DNA of 64,000 nucleotides, taken from Microbacterium sp. EST19A (GTDB lineage Bacteria; Actinomycetota; Actinomycetes; Actinomycetales; Microbacteriaceae). A program made the translations under genes and the position numbers. This document shows positions 25,682-36,271 of this stretch, piece after piece (position 1 is the stretch's first letter; every line of letters starts with the position of its first letter). A model generated the notes under the pieces. That model did no database searches and was not told the DNA's origin. It saw only the letters and a list, made by a program, of their open reading frames with translations. The stretch is taken from contig NZ_JAHXYZ010000002.1 in the NCBI RefSeq assembly GCF_019969685.1, positions 682,001 to 746,000 on the forward strand. The letters run 5' to 3'.

Positions 25682-26761
25682 CTACGCGCCTCCTCCTGAA
25701 GCACGGCCGCCGAGCGCCCGCGCGTCGCGCTGGCCGGTGGAATCCTGGCGCAGCTCCTTGGGAAGAGAGAACATCAGATCCTCCTCGGCCGTCTTCACCT
25801 CTTCGACGTCGCGGTAACCGGCGTCGCTCAGCGCTTCGAGGACCTCGCGGACGAGCACCTCGGGAACGGATGCCCCGCTCGTCACGCCGACGGTCTCCAC
25901 GCCGTCGAGCCATTCCTGCTTGACCTCTTCGGCGTAGTCGACACGATACGCCGCCTTGGCGCCGTATTCGAGGGCGACCTCGACGAGGCGCACCGAGTTC
26001 GAGGAGTTCGAGGATCCGACGACGATGACCAGATCGGCGTTCGTCGCGACCTTCTTGATCGCCACCTGCCGGTTCTGGGTGGCGTAGCAGATGTCGTCGG
26101 ACGGCGGGTTGTGGAGCTCGGGGAAGCGCAGCCGAAGACGGTTGACGGTCTCCATGGTCTCGTCGACCGACAGCGTCGTCTGAGAGAGCCAGACGACCTT
26201 CGACGGATCCTTCACCTGCACGGTGTCGGCCTCGGCCGGCGAATTGACGATCGTCACGTGCTCGGGGGCCTCGCCCGCCGTGCCCTCGACCTCTTCGTGA
26301 CCTTCGTGGCCGATGAGCAGGATCTCGAAGTCGTCCCGGGCGAAACGCACGGCTTCGCGGTGCACCTTCGTGACCAGCGGGCAGGTGGCGTCGATCGCGT
26401 GCAGTCCTCGATCGGATGCCGCGTTCACCACGGCCGGCGAGACCCCGTGCGCGCTGAAGACGACGTGGGCTCCGGCGGGGACTTCATCGACCTCTTCGAC
26501 GAAGATCGCGCCCTTCTCCTCGAGTTCGGAGACGACATGGATGTTGTGCACGATCTGCTTGCGCACGTAGACGGGTGCGCCGTAGCGCTCCAGCGCCTTC
26601 TCGACCGCGACGACGGCCCGGTCGACCCCGGCGCAGTAGCCACGGGGAGCGGCCAGCAGAATCCGCTTGTGTCCGACGATCGGGTTATCCTGAAGCCGCC
26701 CGGCGGCCGCACGTACTCGTGGGATGCGCGGGATGGGGAGATGAACGGCAGTCGAAGTCAC
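25682..26761 (-). CDS. ispH: 4-hydroxy-3-methylbut-2-enyl diphosphate reductase
   Basis: 359 residues. The three cluster-binding cysteines are in [21 protein letters not shown] and [11 protein letters not shown], and the substrate-binding [13 protein letters not shown] is present. IspH makes IPP and DMAPP in the last step of the MEP pathway. About 30 extra residues precede the usual start ([13 protein letters not shown]...), so a start nearer [10 protein letters not shown] is possible. It is divergent from xseA, a common actinobacterial arrangement, and followed directly by iclR. Confidence 0.95.
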   Translation of the reverse strand: MTSTAVHLPIPRIPRVRAAAGRLQDNPIVGHKRILLAAPRGYCAGVDRAVVAVEKALERYGAPVYVRKQIVHNIHVVSELEEKGAIFVEEVDEVPAGAHVVFSAHGVSPAVVNAASDRGLHAIDATCPLVTKVHREAVRFARDDFEILLIGHEGHEEVEGTAGEAPEHVTIVNSPAEADTVQVKDPSKVVWLSQTTLSVDETMETVNRLRLRFPELHNPPSDDICYATQNRQVAIKKVATNADLVIVVGSSNSSNSVRLVEVALEYGAKAAYRVDYAEEVKQEWLDGVETVGVTSGASVPEVLVREVLEALSDAGYRDVEEVKTAEEDLMFSLPKELRQDSTGQRDARALGGRASGGGA

Positions 26762-26837
26762 CCCTTGATTCTACCGGCGTCCTCCTGGGGAAGGCCGGGG
26801 TGCCGCCAGACGGCACGACGGCACGGAACGGGAGCAC

Positions 26838-28115
26838 ATGACAGTCTTCGAAGCGGCGGCGGGTCCGGGCGAGACGCCTCCGGCCGACGCCGTCGCGCCC
26901 CGGGACTCCACGTCCGACGCGCCCACCTCGGTCGCGCGCTTGAACGCGACTATCCGCGACTTCATCGCCCGGTGGAACACCGTGTGGGTCGAGGGCGAGA
27001 TCACCTCCTGGAACGTCCGGGCCGGCAATGTGTTCGCGCGTCTGAAGGACACGCAGTCCGACGCGCAGATCTCCATCCGGATCTGGTCGAGCGTCCGCGG
27101 CCGCATCCCCTCCGACCTCGGCGTCGGCGACCACGTCGTGGCGGCCGTGAAGGCCGATTACTTCGTCAAGTCCGGCGACTTCAGCTTCGCCGTCTCCGCG
27201 ATGAAGCACGTGGGTCTCGGCGATCAGCTCGAGCGGCTCGAGAAGCTGCGACTGCAGCTGCGTCAGGAGGGCCTGTTCGACTCGTCGCGCAAGAAGCGCC
27301 TGCCGTTCCTCCCCCACGTCATCGGCCTGATCACCGGCGAGCGGTCCGACGCCGAGAAGGACGTGCGGAGGAACGCCGAGTTGCGCTGGCCGCAGGTACG
27401 CTTCCGCACCGAGTACGCGGCGGTGCAGGGCGACCGCTGCGTGCCCGACACCCTCGCCGCGCTGAAGAGGCTCGACGCCGATCCCGAGGTCGACGTCATC
27501 GTCATCGCCCGCGGCGGAGGCGATCCGCAGACGCTGCTCGGATTCAGCGACGAGCGACTCGTGCGAGCCGTCGCCGCGGCATCCACCCCGGTCGTCAGCG
27601 CCATCGGCCACGAGAACGACCACCCGCTCCTCGACGATGTCGCCGACCTGCGAGCGTCGACCCCGACGGATGCCGCGAAGCGCGTGGTACCGGATGTCGG
27701 CGAGCAGCGCGCCCTCATCGCCCAGCTGCGTTCTCGGGCGACATCGCGCCTCACCCAGCGGCTGTCCCACGACATCGCACAGCTCGAGCAGCTGCGCTCC
27801 CGACCGGTCCTGCGCTCTCCCGCGCCGATCATCGACGCGCGGGCGCAGGAGCTGTGGCTGCTGCAGTCGCGCGGACGCGACACGCTCACCCGGCAGCTCG
27901 ACACCGCCGGTCGCCGCACCAGCGAGCTCCGGGCCTCGCTGCGAGCACTGTCGCCGGCGGCGACCCTCGCACGCGGCTACGCGATCGCGCACCTCGAAGG
28001 CGGCGTGATCCTGCGTGACGCGGCGGATGCTCCGGCCGGCAGCGCCCTGACGATCACGGTCGACCACGGCTCGGTGGCCGCCCGTTCCGAAGGCGAGATC
28101 GCGGAAGGTTCCTGA
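26838..28115 (+). CDS. xseA: Exodeoxyribonuclease VII large subunit
   Basis: 425 residues. An N-terminal OB-fold DNA-binding region (VWVEGEITSWNVRAGNVFARL) is followed by the XseA catalytic region GLITGERSDAEKDV and VIVIARGGGDPQTLLGFSDE, then SAIGHENDHPLLD and a coiled-coil C-terminus. With XseB it forms the nuclease that trims single-stranded DNA from both ends. It heads a cluster of five genes; xseB begins 36 bases downstream. Confidence 0.95.
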   Translation: MTVFEAAAGPGETPPADAVAPRDSTSDAPTSVARLNATIRDFIARWNTVWVEGEITSWNVRAGNVFARLKDTQSDAQISIRIWSSVRGRIPSDLGVGDHVVAAVKADYFVKSGDFSFAVSAMKHVGLGDQLERLEKLRLQLRQEGLFDSSRKKRLPFLPHVIGLITGERSDAEKDVRRNAELRWPQVRFRTEYAAVQGDRCVPDTLAALKRLDADPEVDVIVIARGGGDPQTLLGFSDERLVRAVAAASTPVVSAIGHENDHPLLDDVADLRASTPTDAAKRVVPDVGEQRALIAQLRSRATSRLTQRLSHDIAQLEQLRSRPVLRSPAPIIDARAQELWLLQSRGRDTLTRQLDTAGRRTSELRASLRALSPAATLARGYAIAHLEGGVILRDAADAPAGSALTITVDHGSVAARSEGEIAEGS

Positions 28116-28151
28116 GCCGGGCACCGTTCACGCACGCCGTAAGATGGAGGA

Positions 28152-28394
28152 GTGAGCGCCCTGAACGAGATCCCCGTCGAGACGCTGTCGTTCGAGGCAG
28201 CCCGCGATGAACTCGTCACCGTCGTCGCCGAGCTCGAACAGGGCTCCCCCACGCTCGAGCATTCGCTCGCCCTCTGGGAGCGCGGCGAAGCCCTCGCCGC
28301 CCGCTGCGAGGAGTGGCTGCTGGGCGCGAAGCGCCGTCTCGACGCCGCTCGGGCCGCGGCATCCGACTCCGACTCCGCCGGCAGCGCATCATGA
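28152..28394 (+). CDS. xseB: Exodeoxyribonuclease VII small subunit
   Basis: 80 residues from GTG 28152 with a GGAGG site. The XseB pattern [35 protein letters not shown] and CEEWL is complete. Two helices wrap the XseA coiled coil. The stop codon overlaps the next ATG by four bases (ATGA), indicating translational coupling with the DUF4245 gene. Confidence 0.93.
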   Translation: MSALNEIPVETLSFEAARDELVTVVAELEQGSPTLEHSLALWERGEALAARCEEWLLGAKRRLDAARAAASDSDSAGSAS

Positions 28395-29035
28395 GCAAGC
28401 CCGCCCCGATCGTCGCCGAGCTCGGACGCCCCGAGACACCGGACGAGACCGCCGCGCGCAAGGCCGCATCCAGCAAGGCGTACCGCGGCAGCCAGACCTT
28501 CCGAAACCTCATCGCCGCGCTGCTGGTGACCGTGGCCGTCGTCGCTGTGATCATCTTCGCCGTCCCGCGGGGCGAGCCGGTCGCCGCCGAGAAGATCGAC
28601 GTAACGGGTATCGCCGAAGGCGTCGAATCGACCATGGACAGCCCGGCGATCGTCCCCGAGGTCGACGGGTTCTGGCGCGTGAACGCTGCCGAGCTGCAGA
28701 GCGGCGCCACGGTCGTGTGGGAAATCACCCTCGCACCGGCCGCCGACGACGAACGCGGCTTCATCAAGATCGCCCAGGCCTTCGACGCCGACGCCTCGTG
28801 GGCACCGCAGCGCTTGAACGGCAACGCGCCCACCGACGAGGTCAGCATCGGCGGACTCGACTGGGACGTGTACAAGCTCGGCGATGCGGGAGCGAACGCC
28901 AACGTCTCCTATGCGATCGGCACGCAGGCCGGAGACGACTACGTGCTCCTGTACGGCTCGCGCTCCGCCTCATCGACCGCCGACCTCGCAGAATCCCTCG
29001 TGCCGCAGATCCGCGCCCTCTCGGAGGCTTCATGA
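28391..29035 (+). CDS. DUF4245 family membrane-anchored protein
   Basis: 214 residues with one membrane segment near residues 40-60 ([19 protein letters not shown]) and an extracytoplasmic domain ([22 protein letters not shown] ... [13 protein letters not shown]) matching DUF4245. The function is unknown; the family is actinobacterial and its genes often sit between xseB and fumC. ATGA overlaps link it to xseB upstream and to the carbonic anhydrase downstream. Confidence 0.8.
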   Translation: MSKPAPIVAELGRPETPDETAARKAASSKAYRGSQTFRNLIAALLVTVAVVAVIIFAVPRGEPVAAEKIDVTGIAEGVESTMDSPAIVPEVDGFWRVNAAELQSGATVVWEITLAPAADDERGFIKIAQAFDADASWAPQRLNGNAPTDEVSIGGLDWDVYKLGDAGANANVSYAIGTQAGDDYVLLYGSRSASSTADLAESLVPQIRALSEAS

Positions 29036-29706
29036 CGCACCCGCTCACCCCCGCCGCAGCCTGGAAGCAGATGCAGGAGGGGAACGCCCGTTTCGTGCGC
29101 GACGAGCCCCAGCATCCGAACCAGGACGGCGCGCGCCGTCAGGACCTCGCCGCGGCCCAGCATCCGGTCGCGACGCTCTTCGGCTGCTCCGACTCGCGCC
29201 TGGCGGCCGAGATCATCTTCGACCTGGGCCTCGGCGACCTGTTCGTCGTGCGCAACGCCGGTCAGGTGCTGGGCGAGTCGATCGTCGCGAGTCTCGAATA
29301 CGCCGTCGCCGTGCTGGAAGTGCCGCTCATCGTCGTCCTCGCGCACGACTCGTGCGGCGCCGTGCGCGCCGCGATCGACGGCACCGCGATCGACGCGGCT
29401 CCGCTCCCCCCTCACATCTGGCGCCTCATCGCCCCGATCGTGCCCGCCGCCCGGAAGGTGCTGGCCGAGAACGGCGGCACCACCGTCGCCGAGATCGACG
29501 CCGAACTCGTCGGCGAGGAGCACCTGCGCAACACCGTGCGCGATCTGCTGCAGTCGTCCGAGCTGATCAGCACCGCCGTCACCGAGGGCCGTCTGGGCAT
29601 CGTCGGCGCCAACTACCGCCTGGCCGAGGGCACCGCGTCGCCGGTGATCACGGTAGGAATCGATACCGAGGGGTCCATCCCCGCAACCAAGGAGGGTTCG
29701 GAATGA
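29032..29706 (+). CDS. Beta-class carbonic anhydrase
   Basis: 224 residues with the zinc motifs FGCSDSR (C-x-D-x-R) and [11 protein letters not shown] (H-x2-C), plus VVRNAGQ. It interconverts CO2 and bicarbonate in the cytosol. The ATG lies in a four-base overlap with the DUF4245 stop, and its own stop overlaps the fumC start in the same way. Coupling with fumarase may tie bicarbonate supply to central carbon flux; this is inference. Confidence 0.93.
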   Translation: MTHPLTPAAAWKQMQEGNARFVRDEPQHPNQDGARRQDLAAAQHPVATLFGCSDSRLAAEIIFDLGLGDLFVVRNAGQVLGESIVASLEYAVAVLEVPLIVVLAHDSCGAVRAAIDGTAIDAAPLPPHIWRLIAPIVPAARKVLAENGGTTVAEIDAELVGEEHLRNTVRDLLQSSELISTAVTEGRLGIVGANYRLAEGTASPVITVGIDTEGSIPATKEGSE

Positions 29707-31097
29707 CCGAGCAGGACTACCGCATCGAACACGACACCATGGGCGAGGTGCGGGTGCCCGTCGACGCGCTGTACGGCGCGCAGACGCAGCGTGCCGTCGA
29801 GAACTTCCCGATCTCGGGCAAGGGTCTGGAGTCGACTCAGATCGCGGCCCTTGCGCGCATCAAGAAGGCCGCCGCCCTGGCGAACAAGGAGCTCGGCACC
29901 CTCGACGGCGCCATCGCCGACGCCATCGCACAGGCTGCCGATCAGGTCGCCTCGGGTGCGCACGACGGCGAGTTCCCGGTCGACACGTACCAGACCGGCT
30001 CCGGCACGTCGTCGAACATGAACATGAACGAGGTGCTCGCCACCCTCGCGACGCGCATCCTCGGGTCGACCGTGCACCCCAACGACCACGTGAACGCGTC
30101 GCAGTCGTCGAACGACGTGTTCCCGACCTCGGTGCACATCGCCGTCACCCAGGCGCTCATCGACACCCTCATCCCCTCGCTCGATCACCTCGCCGTCGCC
30201 CTCGAGGCGAAGGCGGAGCTGTGGAAGGATGCCGTCAAGTCCGGCCGCACGCACCTCATGGATGCGACGCCCGTCACGCTCGGCCAGGAGTTCGGCGGCT
30301 ACGCCCGCCAGATGCGCCTCGGCATCGAGCGCGTGCAGTCGGCGCTCCCCCGCGTCGCTGAGGTCCCGCTCGGCGGCACGGCCGTCGGCACCGGCATCAA
30401 CACCCCGCTCGGGTTCCCGCAGAAGGTCATCGCGCTGCTCGCTGCCGAGACCGAGCTGCCGATCACCGAGGCCAAGGACCACTTCGAGGCGCAGGCCAAC
30501 CGCGACGGACTCGTGGAAGCCTCCGGCGCCCTCCGCACGATCGCGGTCTCCCTGACCAAGATCAACAACGATCTCCGCTGGATGGGCTCAGGCCCCAACA
30601 CGGGTCTGGGCGAGCTGCACATCCCCGACCTGCAGCCCGGGTCGTCGATCATGCCCGGCAAGGTCAACCCGGTCGTGCCGGAGGCCGTGCTGATGGTCTG
30701 CGCTCGCGTGATCGGCAACGACGCCACGGTCGCCTGGGCCGGAGCATCCGGTTCCTTCGAGCTGAACGTCGCGATCCCGGTCATGGGCACCGCGCTGCTC
30801 GAGTCGATCCGTCTGCTGTCGAACGCCTCGCGGGTGCTCGCCGACAAGACGATCGACGGCCTGCAGGCGAACGTCGAGCGCGCGGCGGCCTTCGCGGGCA
30901 TGAGCCCGTCGATCGTGACGCCGCTGAACAAGCTCATCGGCTACGAAGCGGCGGCGAAGATCGCCAAGCACTCGGTCGCCAACGGCATCACGGTGCGCGA
31001 CGCCGTGATCGACCTCGGCTACGTCGAGCGCGGCGACCTCACCCTCGAGCAGCTCGACGAGAAGCTCGACCTGCTCTCGATGACGCACCCCGGCTGA
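29703..31097 (+). CDS. fumC: Class II fumarate hydratase
   Basis: 464 residues, typical for FumC. Signatures include [42 protein letters not shown] and the superfamily loop [16 protein letters not shown]. It hydrates fumarate to malate in the TCA cycle and needs no iron-sulfur cluster. It is the last gene of the xseA-xseB-DUF4245-carbonic anhydrase-fumC unit; two hairpins follow. Confidence 0.96.
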   Translation: MTEQDYRIEHDTMGEVRVPVDALYGAQTQRAVENFPISGKGLESTQIAALARIKKAAALANKELGTLDGAIADAIAQAADQVASGAHDGEFPVDTYQTGSGTSSNMNMNEVLATLATRILGSTVHPNDHVNASQSSNDVFPTSVHIAVTQALIDTLIPSLDHLAVALEAKAELWKDAVKSGRTHLMDATPVTLGQEFGGYARQMRLGIERVQSALPRVAEVPLGGTAVGTGINTPLGFPQKVIALLAAETELPITEAKDHFEAQANRDGLVEASGALRTIAVSLTKINNDLRWMGSGPNTGLGELHIPDLQPGSSIMPGKVNPVVPEAVLMVCARVIGNDATVAWAGASGSFELNVAIPVMGTALLESIRLLSNASRVLADKTIDGLQANVERAAAFAGMSPSIVTPLNKLIGYEAAAKIAKHSVANGITVRDAVIDLGYVERGDLTLEQLDEKLDLLSMTHPG

Positions 31098-31114
31098 GTC
31101 CGGACGCGCACGAG

Positions 31115-31149
31115 CGGATGCCGCGGGGACCTGGTCCTCGCGGCATCCG
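31115..31149 (+). terminator. First hairpin after fumC
   Basis: Arms CGGATGCCGCGGGGACC and GGTCCTCGCGGCATCCG pair with one mismatch; the innermost pairs cannot close, leaving a small loop. It begins 18 bases after the fumC stop. Confidence 0.6.
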
Positions 31150-31170
31150 TCGTCTTCGGGGCTGAAAAGA

Positions 31171-31203
31171 AGAGCGGATGCCGAAAGTCACGGCATCCGC
31201 TCT
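31171..31203. terminator. Second hairpin between fumC and phoH, bidirectional
   Basis: Perfect 13-base arms (AGAGCGGATGCCG and complement) with loop AAAGTCA, 11 bases beyond the phoH-like stop on the minus strand and preceded by CTGAAAAGA. Placement between convergent genes fits termination in both directions. Confidence 0.75.
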
Positions 31204-31213
31204 CCCGCCATCG

Positions 31214-32596
31214 TCAGCTGAGCTCTCCGCCCTCCAGGAGTTCAGTGACGAGTGCTGCGATCGCCGAGCGCTCTGAGCGCATCAGCGTCACGTGTCCGAA
31301 CAGGTCGTGCCCCTTCAGAGTCTCGATCACGCTGGCGATGCCGTCGTGTCGTCCGACCCGGAGGTTGTCGCGCTGACCGACGTCGTGCGTGAGGATGACG
31401 CGCGAGTTCTGGCCCATGCGGCTGAGCACGGTCAGCAGCACGTTGCGTTCCAGCGACTGCGCCTCGTCGACGATCACGAAGGCGTCGTGCAGGGAGCGTC
31501 CACGGATGTGCGTCAGCGGGAGCACTTCGAGCAGCCCGCGCTCGATGACCTCTTCGACGACGTTGCCCGAGACCACCGAGCCGAGCGTGTCGAACACCGC
31601 CTGACCCCAGGGTCCCATCTTCTCGCCCTGGTCGCCGGGGAGGTATCCGAGCTCCTGCCCGCCGACCGCGAAGAGCGGACGGAAGACGATGATCTTCTTC
31701 TGCTGCTGTCGCTCCAGCACCGCTTCGAGTCCGGCGCACAGCGCGAGCGCCGACTTTCCGGTACCGGCTCGGCCGCCGAGTGAGACGATGCCCACCTCCT
31801 GGTCGAGCAGCAGGTCGATCGCGATCCGCTGCTCGGCCGAGCGCCCGTGCATCCCGAAGATGTCGCGGTCGCCGCGCACCAGACGGTACTCGCCATCGCC
31901 GGTCACTCTGCCGAGAGCCGAACCTCGCTCCGAGTGGATGATCAGGCCGGTGTTCACGGGGATGCCCCTGGCGTCCTCGCTGATGCCGACTTCGCTCTCG
32001 TAGAGGTCGCTGATCTCGTCGCCACTGAGGTCGAGCGTCGAGATGCCCGTCCATCCGGAATCCACGGCCTGTTCGGCGAGGTACTCCTCCGCGCGGATGC
32101 CGAGAGATGCCGCCTTGACGCGCATCGGCAGATCCTTCGAGACGATCGTGACATCCTGACCGTCCTGTGCGAGGTGCATCGCGACCGAGAGGATGCGGGT
32201 GTCGTTGTCGCTCAGGCGGATGCCGGCCGGCAGGACCGACGGATCGGTGTTGGCGAGTTCGACCCGCAGGGTGCCGCCCTCGCCGACCTCGACCGGGAAG
32301 TCCAGTCGTCCGTGCTCGATGCGCAGGTCGTCGAGGTGACGCAGCGCCTGACGGGCGAAGTAGCCGATCTCCGGGTCGTGGCGCTTGCCCTCGAGCTCGG
32401 TGATCACGACGACGGGGAGCACCACGGAGTGCTCCGCGAACCGGAAGAACGCCTGCGGATCGCTCAGCAGCACCGACGTGTCGAGCACATAGGTGCGCAG
32501 GTCCTGATCCGGCTCGATCGACGAAGCGCTCCTCGTCGTCTTACGGGTGGACTGCTGCGCCGTGCTGGTGGACTGCTGCGCTGTACGTGTGGTCAC
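31214..32596 (-). CDS. PIN-PhoH fusion ATPase/RNase (PhoH2 type)
   Basis: 460 residues in two domains. An N-terminal PIN domain has [25 protein letters not shown] and [12 protein letters not shown], the acidic RNase residues. The C-terminal PhoH ATPase has Walker [14 protein letters not shown] and Walker [12 protein letters not shown]. PhoH2 proteins unwind and cut RNA and often pair with toxin-antitoxin regulation; no such partner is adjacent. The N-terminus is low-complexity (repeated TAQQST), and the true start could be inside this stretch. Confidence 0.9.
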   Translation of the reverse strand: MTTRTAQQSTSTAQQSTRKTTRSASSIEPDQDLRTYVLDTSVLLSDPQAFFRFAEHSVVLPVVVITELEGKRHDPEIGYFARQALRHLDDLRIEHGRLDFPVEVGEGGTLRVELANTDPSVLPAGIRLSDNDTRILSVAMHLAQDGQDVTIVSKDLPMRVKAASLGIRAEEYLAEQAVDSGWTGISTLDLSGDEISDLYESEVGISEDARGIPVNTGLIIHSERGSALGRVTGDGEYRLVRGDRDIFGMHGRSAEQRIAIDLLLDQEVGIVSLGGRAGTGKSALALCAGLEAVLERQQQKKIIVFRPLFAVGGQELGYLPGDQGEKMGPWGQAVFDTLGSVVSGNVVEEVIERGLLEVLPLTHIRGRSLHDAFVIVDEAQSLERNVLLTVLSRMGQNSRVILTHDVGQRDNLRVGRHDGIASVIETLKGHDLFGHVTLMRSERSAIAALVTELLEGGELS

Positions 32597-32755
32597 GACC
32601 CACTCCCGACCCGGGGATTGATCCCCGCCTGAGAACGAGTCGACCTGGGGCCACGAGTCGTCAACCGGAAGGCCGACTCGACCGGGCTCCTTGCCCGATG
32701 CCTAGAACGTACGACTCCGAGAGGGCTTAACCGTGTGTCGACACGCGGGCGATTC

Positions 32756-33880
32756 TTACGAGCTTGTGAACGTCTCGTTTCCGAACGCGCCGAGCTCCTC
32801 GTCCAACTGCTGCAGGGTGGCTGCGTCGGTGCCGGCATGCGCCGCGATGCGCACCGATGAGCCCCGCGCCGTGACCACGATGCCGGCGTTCGCGAGAGCC
32901 GCGGCAAGACGGGCCGGCTCCTCGGGTGAGAGCACGACGATGCCTGCGCGGGACCCGCGCTCTCGGGGGGAGGTGACGGCGATCCCGTGACGGTCGGCGA
33001 TCTCGACGATCGTGTCGACGTGCTCCGCGATCCGCGCCTCGATCGCCGCGACACCGGCATCGCGCACATCGCGGACCCCGATCGCGAGCCGGCCGGCGGC
33101 GAGCGTGTCAGGCGGGCTCACCGTGAACGCCTGCGCGGAGGGCGTCGGCGCGAGCAGCTCGTCGACGGAGAGGCCTGCGGTTCCGCTGATGCCCGAGAGC
33201 ACCGGAGCGATGCGCTCCCTCGCCCGCGACGAGAACCACGCGAACGCACTGCCGCGTCCGGCACGCAGCCACTTGTACCCGTGTCCGACCACGACGTCGG
33301 CCGCCGTGTAGTCGACGTCGACGACCCCGAACGCCTGCACGGCATCGACGATGAGCAGTCGGTCGGGACCGATGAGCTCGCGCAGTGCGGCGAGGTCGGC
33401 GCGGAAGCCCGTACGGAAGTCGACGAGGCTGACGGCGAGCGCCGTGACCTCGTCGTCGAGCGCCTCGGCGACGACATCCGGAGTCACGCGTCCGTCGTCG
33501 GGCGTGATCCAACGCGGCGTCAGCGCCCGATGGGACGCGGCGGATGCGCGCTCGAGGGTCAGACTCACACTCGGGAACTCGGCCGTGCTCGCGATCACCG
33601 CGCCGGTCGTCCCGTACAGGGCGTGCATGAGACCCTGCGTCGACGACGGCTGCAGCGTGACGTCCGCGGGCTCGGCGCCGAGCAGTTCCGCGACGAGCTC
33701 CTGCGCCTGCCCGACGCGCTCCCAGACCAGCGAGAGCGACGAGGGGCGCCCGCTGCCCAGCAGATCGGCGTCGGCGAAGATCTCCTCGCGCACCGACGGC
33801 GAGAGCGGACCGAAAGCGGCCCAGTTCAGGTAGCCGGATTCGTTGTCGAACGTGCCGACGTAGTCGTCGAAAGTACTCAC
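32756..33880 (-). CDS. Class V aminotransferase
   Basis: 374 residues from GTG 33880. The PLP-binding Lys lies in GHGYKWLRAG, the aspartate in IVDAVQAFGVVDVD, and the N-terminal YLNWAAFGPLSP matches the cysteine desulfurase/kynureninase-like fold type I. Neither IscS-type active-site Cys nor sulfur-transfer context is present, so an amino-acid or isopenicillin-epimerase-like role is as likely. No strong ribosome site precedes the start. It is 40 bases from the prenyltransferase gene on the same strand. Confidence 0.85.
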   Translation of the reverse strand: MSTFDDYVGTFDNESGYLNWAAFGPLSPSVREEIFADADLLGSGRPSSLSLVWERVGQAQELVAELLGAEPADVTLQPSSTQGLMHALYGTTGAVIASTAEFPSVSLTLERASAASHRALTPRWITPDDGRVTPDVVAEALDDEVTALAVSLVDFRTGFRADLAALRELIGPDRLLIVDAVQAFGVVDVDYTAADVVVGHGYKWLRAGRGSAFAWFSSRARERIAPVLSGISGTAGLSVDELLAPTPSAQAFTVSPPDTLAAGRLAIGVRDVRDAGVAAIEARIAEHVDTIVEIADRHGIAVTSPRERGSRAGIVVLSPEEPARLAAALANAGIVVTARGSSVRIAAHAGTDAATLQQLDEELGAFGNETFTSS

Positions 33881-33920
33881 CGCGTCAGTCTGGCACGGGT
33901 ACCAGGGCCCCCGGAACGCG

Positions 33921-34700
33921 CTAGCGGCCGAAGCGGCGGTCGCGGTCGGCGAAGTCGCGGATCGCGCGCAGGAAGTCGACCTGTCGCAGGTCGGGCCCCA
34001 GCGCCTCGACGAAGTAGAACTCGCTGTGCGCGCTCTGCCACAGCAGGAAGTCGCTGAGCCGCTGCTCACCGCTGGTGCGGATCACGAGATCGGGGTCGGG
34101 CTGACCGCCCGTGTACAGGTGCTCGCCGATCATCTCCGGAGTCAGATGCGCCGCGAGATCTTCCAGCGTGCCGCCCGATGCCTCGTGCTTCGTGATAATG
34201 CTGCGGACCGCGTCGACGATCTCGTGCCGCCCGCCGTAGCCGACGGCGAGGTTCACATGGAGCCCGGTGTGGTCCTTCGTGCGCGCCTCGGCCTCGGCGA
34301 GCACACGAGCGAGTTCCGTCGGGAGGATGTCGGAGCGGCCCACGTGCTGCACCCGCCAGTTCTGCTCCTGCGAAACCGCCTCCGCGAGCTCCGCGATGAT
34401 CTCGATGAGGTCGGCCAGCTCGGCGGAGTCCCGCTTGCGCAGGTTGTCGCTGGAGAGCAGGTACAGCGAGACGACTCGCACGCCCAGCTCATCGCACCAG
34501 CCCAGGAACTCGCGCATCTTCGCCGCACCGGCCCGATGACCCTCTGCCGGGGTGGCGAAACCGAGCTGCCGGGCCCACCGCCGGTTGCCGTCGATCATCA
34601 TCGCGACGTGGTGCGGTACGGACGCCGGATCGAGCTGGCGTCGCAGCCGGCTGGTGTAGAGCCGGTACAGCGGTCCGCGCCCCGGGCTCTCGCGTGACAT
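33921..34700 (-). CDS. cis-Prenyltransferase (short-chain isoprenyl diphosphate synthase, UppS family)
   Basis: About 259 residues from ATG 34700 (an adjacent GTG at 34703 is equally possible; an AGGTGG site is close). The catalytic MMIDGNRRWARQ, NLAVGYGGRHEIVDA and LVIRTSGEQRLSDFLLWQ define the family. Actinobacteria usually carry two such enzymes, one making Z,E-farnesyl diphosphate and one making the decaprenyl/undecaprenyl carrier. The sequence pattern around RLYTSRLRRQL resembles the short-chain member, which is an inference. Confidence 0.88.
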   Translation of the reverse strand: MSRESPGRGPLYRLYTSRLRRQLDPASVPHHVAMMIDGNRRWARQLGFATPAEGHRAGAAKMREFLGWCDELGVRVVSLYLLSSDNLRKRDSAELADLIEIIAELAEAVSQEQNWRVQHVGRSDILPTELARVLAEAEARTKDHTGLHVNLAVGYGGRHEIVDAVRSIITKHEASGGTLEDLAAHLTPEMIGEHLYTGGQPDPDLVIRTSGEQRLSDFLLWQSAHSEFYFVEALGPDLRQVDFLRAIRDFADRDRRFGR

Positions 34701-34797
34701 CACCCACCTACGCTACCGTGTCGGGCCTCCGCGCACTGTGTGCGGAGGCTGAGGATATGTGCCATCCGCGGCATGCGCACCCACCTAGAGTGAGCAC

Positions 34798-35526
34798 GTG
34801 AGCACTCCCGAGCCGACCGAACCCGAACTCCCCCAGCTGCCGCTTCTCGAGGTGGCCGCGGCGGATGCGGCGGTCGAGATCCGGCCGACCTGGCGCGGAT
34901 GGATCCACGCCGGCGTCTTCCCCGTCGCGATCGTCGCGGGCATCGTGCTCATCGTCGTCGCCGAGAGCGGAGCGGCGAAGTGGGCGGCGGCCGTGTTCAT
35001 GGCGAGCTCGCTGCTGCTGTTCGGCAACTCGGCGCTGTATCACCGGTTCGACTGGAAGCCGAAGGTGAAGCTGATCCTGAAGCGGATCGACCACGCCAAC
35101 ATCTTCCTGCTGATCGCCGGAACCTATACACCGCTCGCGACGCTGGCGCTCCCTCCGGAGAAGGGCGCTCTGCTCCTCTGGCTGGTCTGGGGCGGAACCG
35201 TGGTCGGCATCCTCTTCCGCGTCTTCTGGATCCATGCGCCGCGCTGGCTGTACGTGGCGCTCTACCTGCTGATGGGGTGGGCGGCCGTGATGTTCATGGC
35301 GGATCTGCTCGCGGCCAACGCCTCGATGATGATCCTCGTCATCATCGGCGGTCTGCTCTACACCGGCGGGGCGATCGTCTACGCCCTGAAGAAGCCGAAC
35401 CCGTGGCCCGGGCGCTTCGGCTTCCACGAGATCTTCCACGTCTGCACGGTGCTCGCGTTCCTGTGCCACTGGACCGCGTGCCTGCTGATCACGCTGGCCC
35501 CGCTCAGCCCCTCACTCGGCGCCTGA
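34798..35526 (+). CDS. Hemolysin III / PAQR-family membrane protein
   Basis: 242 residues from GTG 34798. Seven hydrophobic segments with family residues: LYHRFDWKPK, DHANIFLLIAGTYTPLA and HEIFHVCTVLAFLCHW (His pair near the last helix). PAQR proteins are membrane hydrolase-like proteins with a metal site; bacterial members are linked to lipid or ion homeostasis, not proven haemolysins. It is divergent from the prenyltransferase gene. Confidence 0.85.
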   Translation: MSTPEPTEPELPQLPLLEVAAADAAVEIRPTWRGWIHAGVFPVAIVAGIVLIVVAESGAAKWAAAVFMASSLLLFGNSALYHRFDWKPKVKLILKRIDHANIFLLIAGTYTPLATLALPPEKGALLLWLVWGGTVVGILFRVFWIHAPRWLYVALYLLMGWAAVMFMADLLAANASMMILVIIGGLLYTGGAIVYALKKPNPWPGRFGFHEIFHVCTVLAFLCHWTACLLITLAPLSPSLGA

Positions 35527-35532
35527 CGCCCC

Positions 35533-35817
35533 TCAGGTCGCGCGCGGATCGTCGTCGCCCTCGCGGGTGATCGGCAGATCGGCGTCGGTCTCGGTCGCCT
35601 CGTCGGCCGCGCGGGCCGCCTCTTCGGCATCGAGCTCGTCCCGCACTTCCTCGCGGTAGCGCACGCGCCGGATACGACGGTTCATGTCCCAGATGAGCAG
35701 GATCACCGCGATGACGATGACCACGATCACCGCGAAGCCGACGAAGCCGGGAGTCACCGCTTCGGGAGCCACCGTCATGGTGGGCGTCGGCATCGGAGTC
35801 TCGGACAGAGAGCGCAT
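35533..35817 (-). CDS. Small single-pass membrane protein (94 aa)
   Basis: A clear GGAAAGG site precedes ATG 35817. A short N-terminus is followed by one membrane segment (GFVGFAVIVVIVIAVILLIW) and a charged cytosolic tail rich in Arg then Glu/Asp (DELDAEEAARAADEATE). I recognise no named family. It converges on the hemolysin-III-like gene with a 6-base gap and is divergent from the DUF4307 gene. Confidence 0.7.
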   Translation of the reverse strand: MRSLSETPMPTPTMTVAPEAVTPGFVGFAVIVVIVIAVILLIWDMNRRIRRVRYREEVRDELDAEEAARAADEATETDADLPITREGDDDPRAT

Positions 35818-35884
35818 GTGTCGGCCTTTCCTACTCAGGTCGCATAACCTGGTATCACCAGCCTAACGACCGGAAGACCGCCCC

Positions 35885-36271
35885 GTGACGACCGCAGAAG
35901 AGCTCGACGAACGCTACGGCCGCACGCGCACGCGGCGGACGCCGTGGATCATCGCCGGCATCGTCGCACTGCTCGTGGTGGGGGCGTTCGGCTGGATGAT
36001 CGTCGCCCAGTCGATGAGCTCGGTGGATGCCGACGATCTCGGCTTCGAGCTCGTCGACGAGCACACCGTCGACGTGCGGTTCCAGGTCAGCGGCGTGCAG
36101 GGCAAGGACGTCGTCTGCGTCGTCGAGGCGCTCGACGAGGAGTTCGGCGTCGTCGGCTGGAAGGTCGTCGAGATCCCCGCCGGAGACAGCCATACACAGG
36201 CGATGTCGACCGTCGTTCCGACCGTGTCCGCGGCCACCACAGGTTTGGTGAACACCTGCTGGGTCGCTTAG
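35885..36271 (+). CDS. DUF4307 family membrane protein
   Basis: 128 residues starting at GTG 35885, with the family opening TAEELDERYGRTR, one membrane helix (WIIAGIVALLVVGAFGWMIVA) and a small outer domain with two Cys (DVVCVVEAL and NTCWVA) that probably form a disulfide. DUF4307 genes commonly lie beside greA in actinobacteria, as here (95 bases upstream). Function unknown. Confidence 0.82.
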   Translation: MTTAEELDERYGRTRTRRTPWIIAGIVALLVVGAFGWMIVAQSMSSVDADDLGFELVDEHTVDVRFQVSGVQGKDVVCVVEALDEEFGVVGWKVVEIPAGDSHTQAMSTVVPTVSAATTGLVNTCWVA

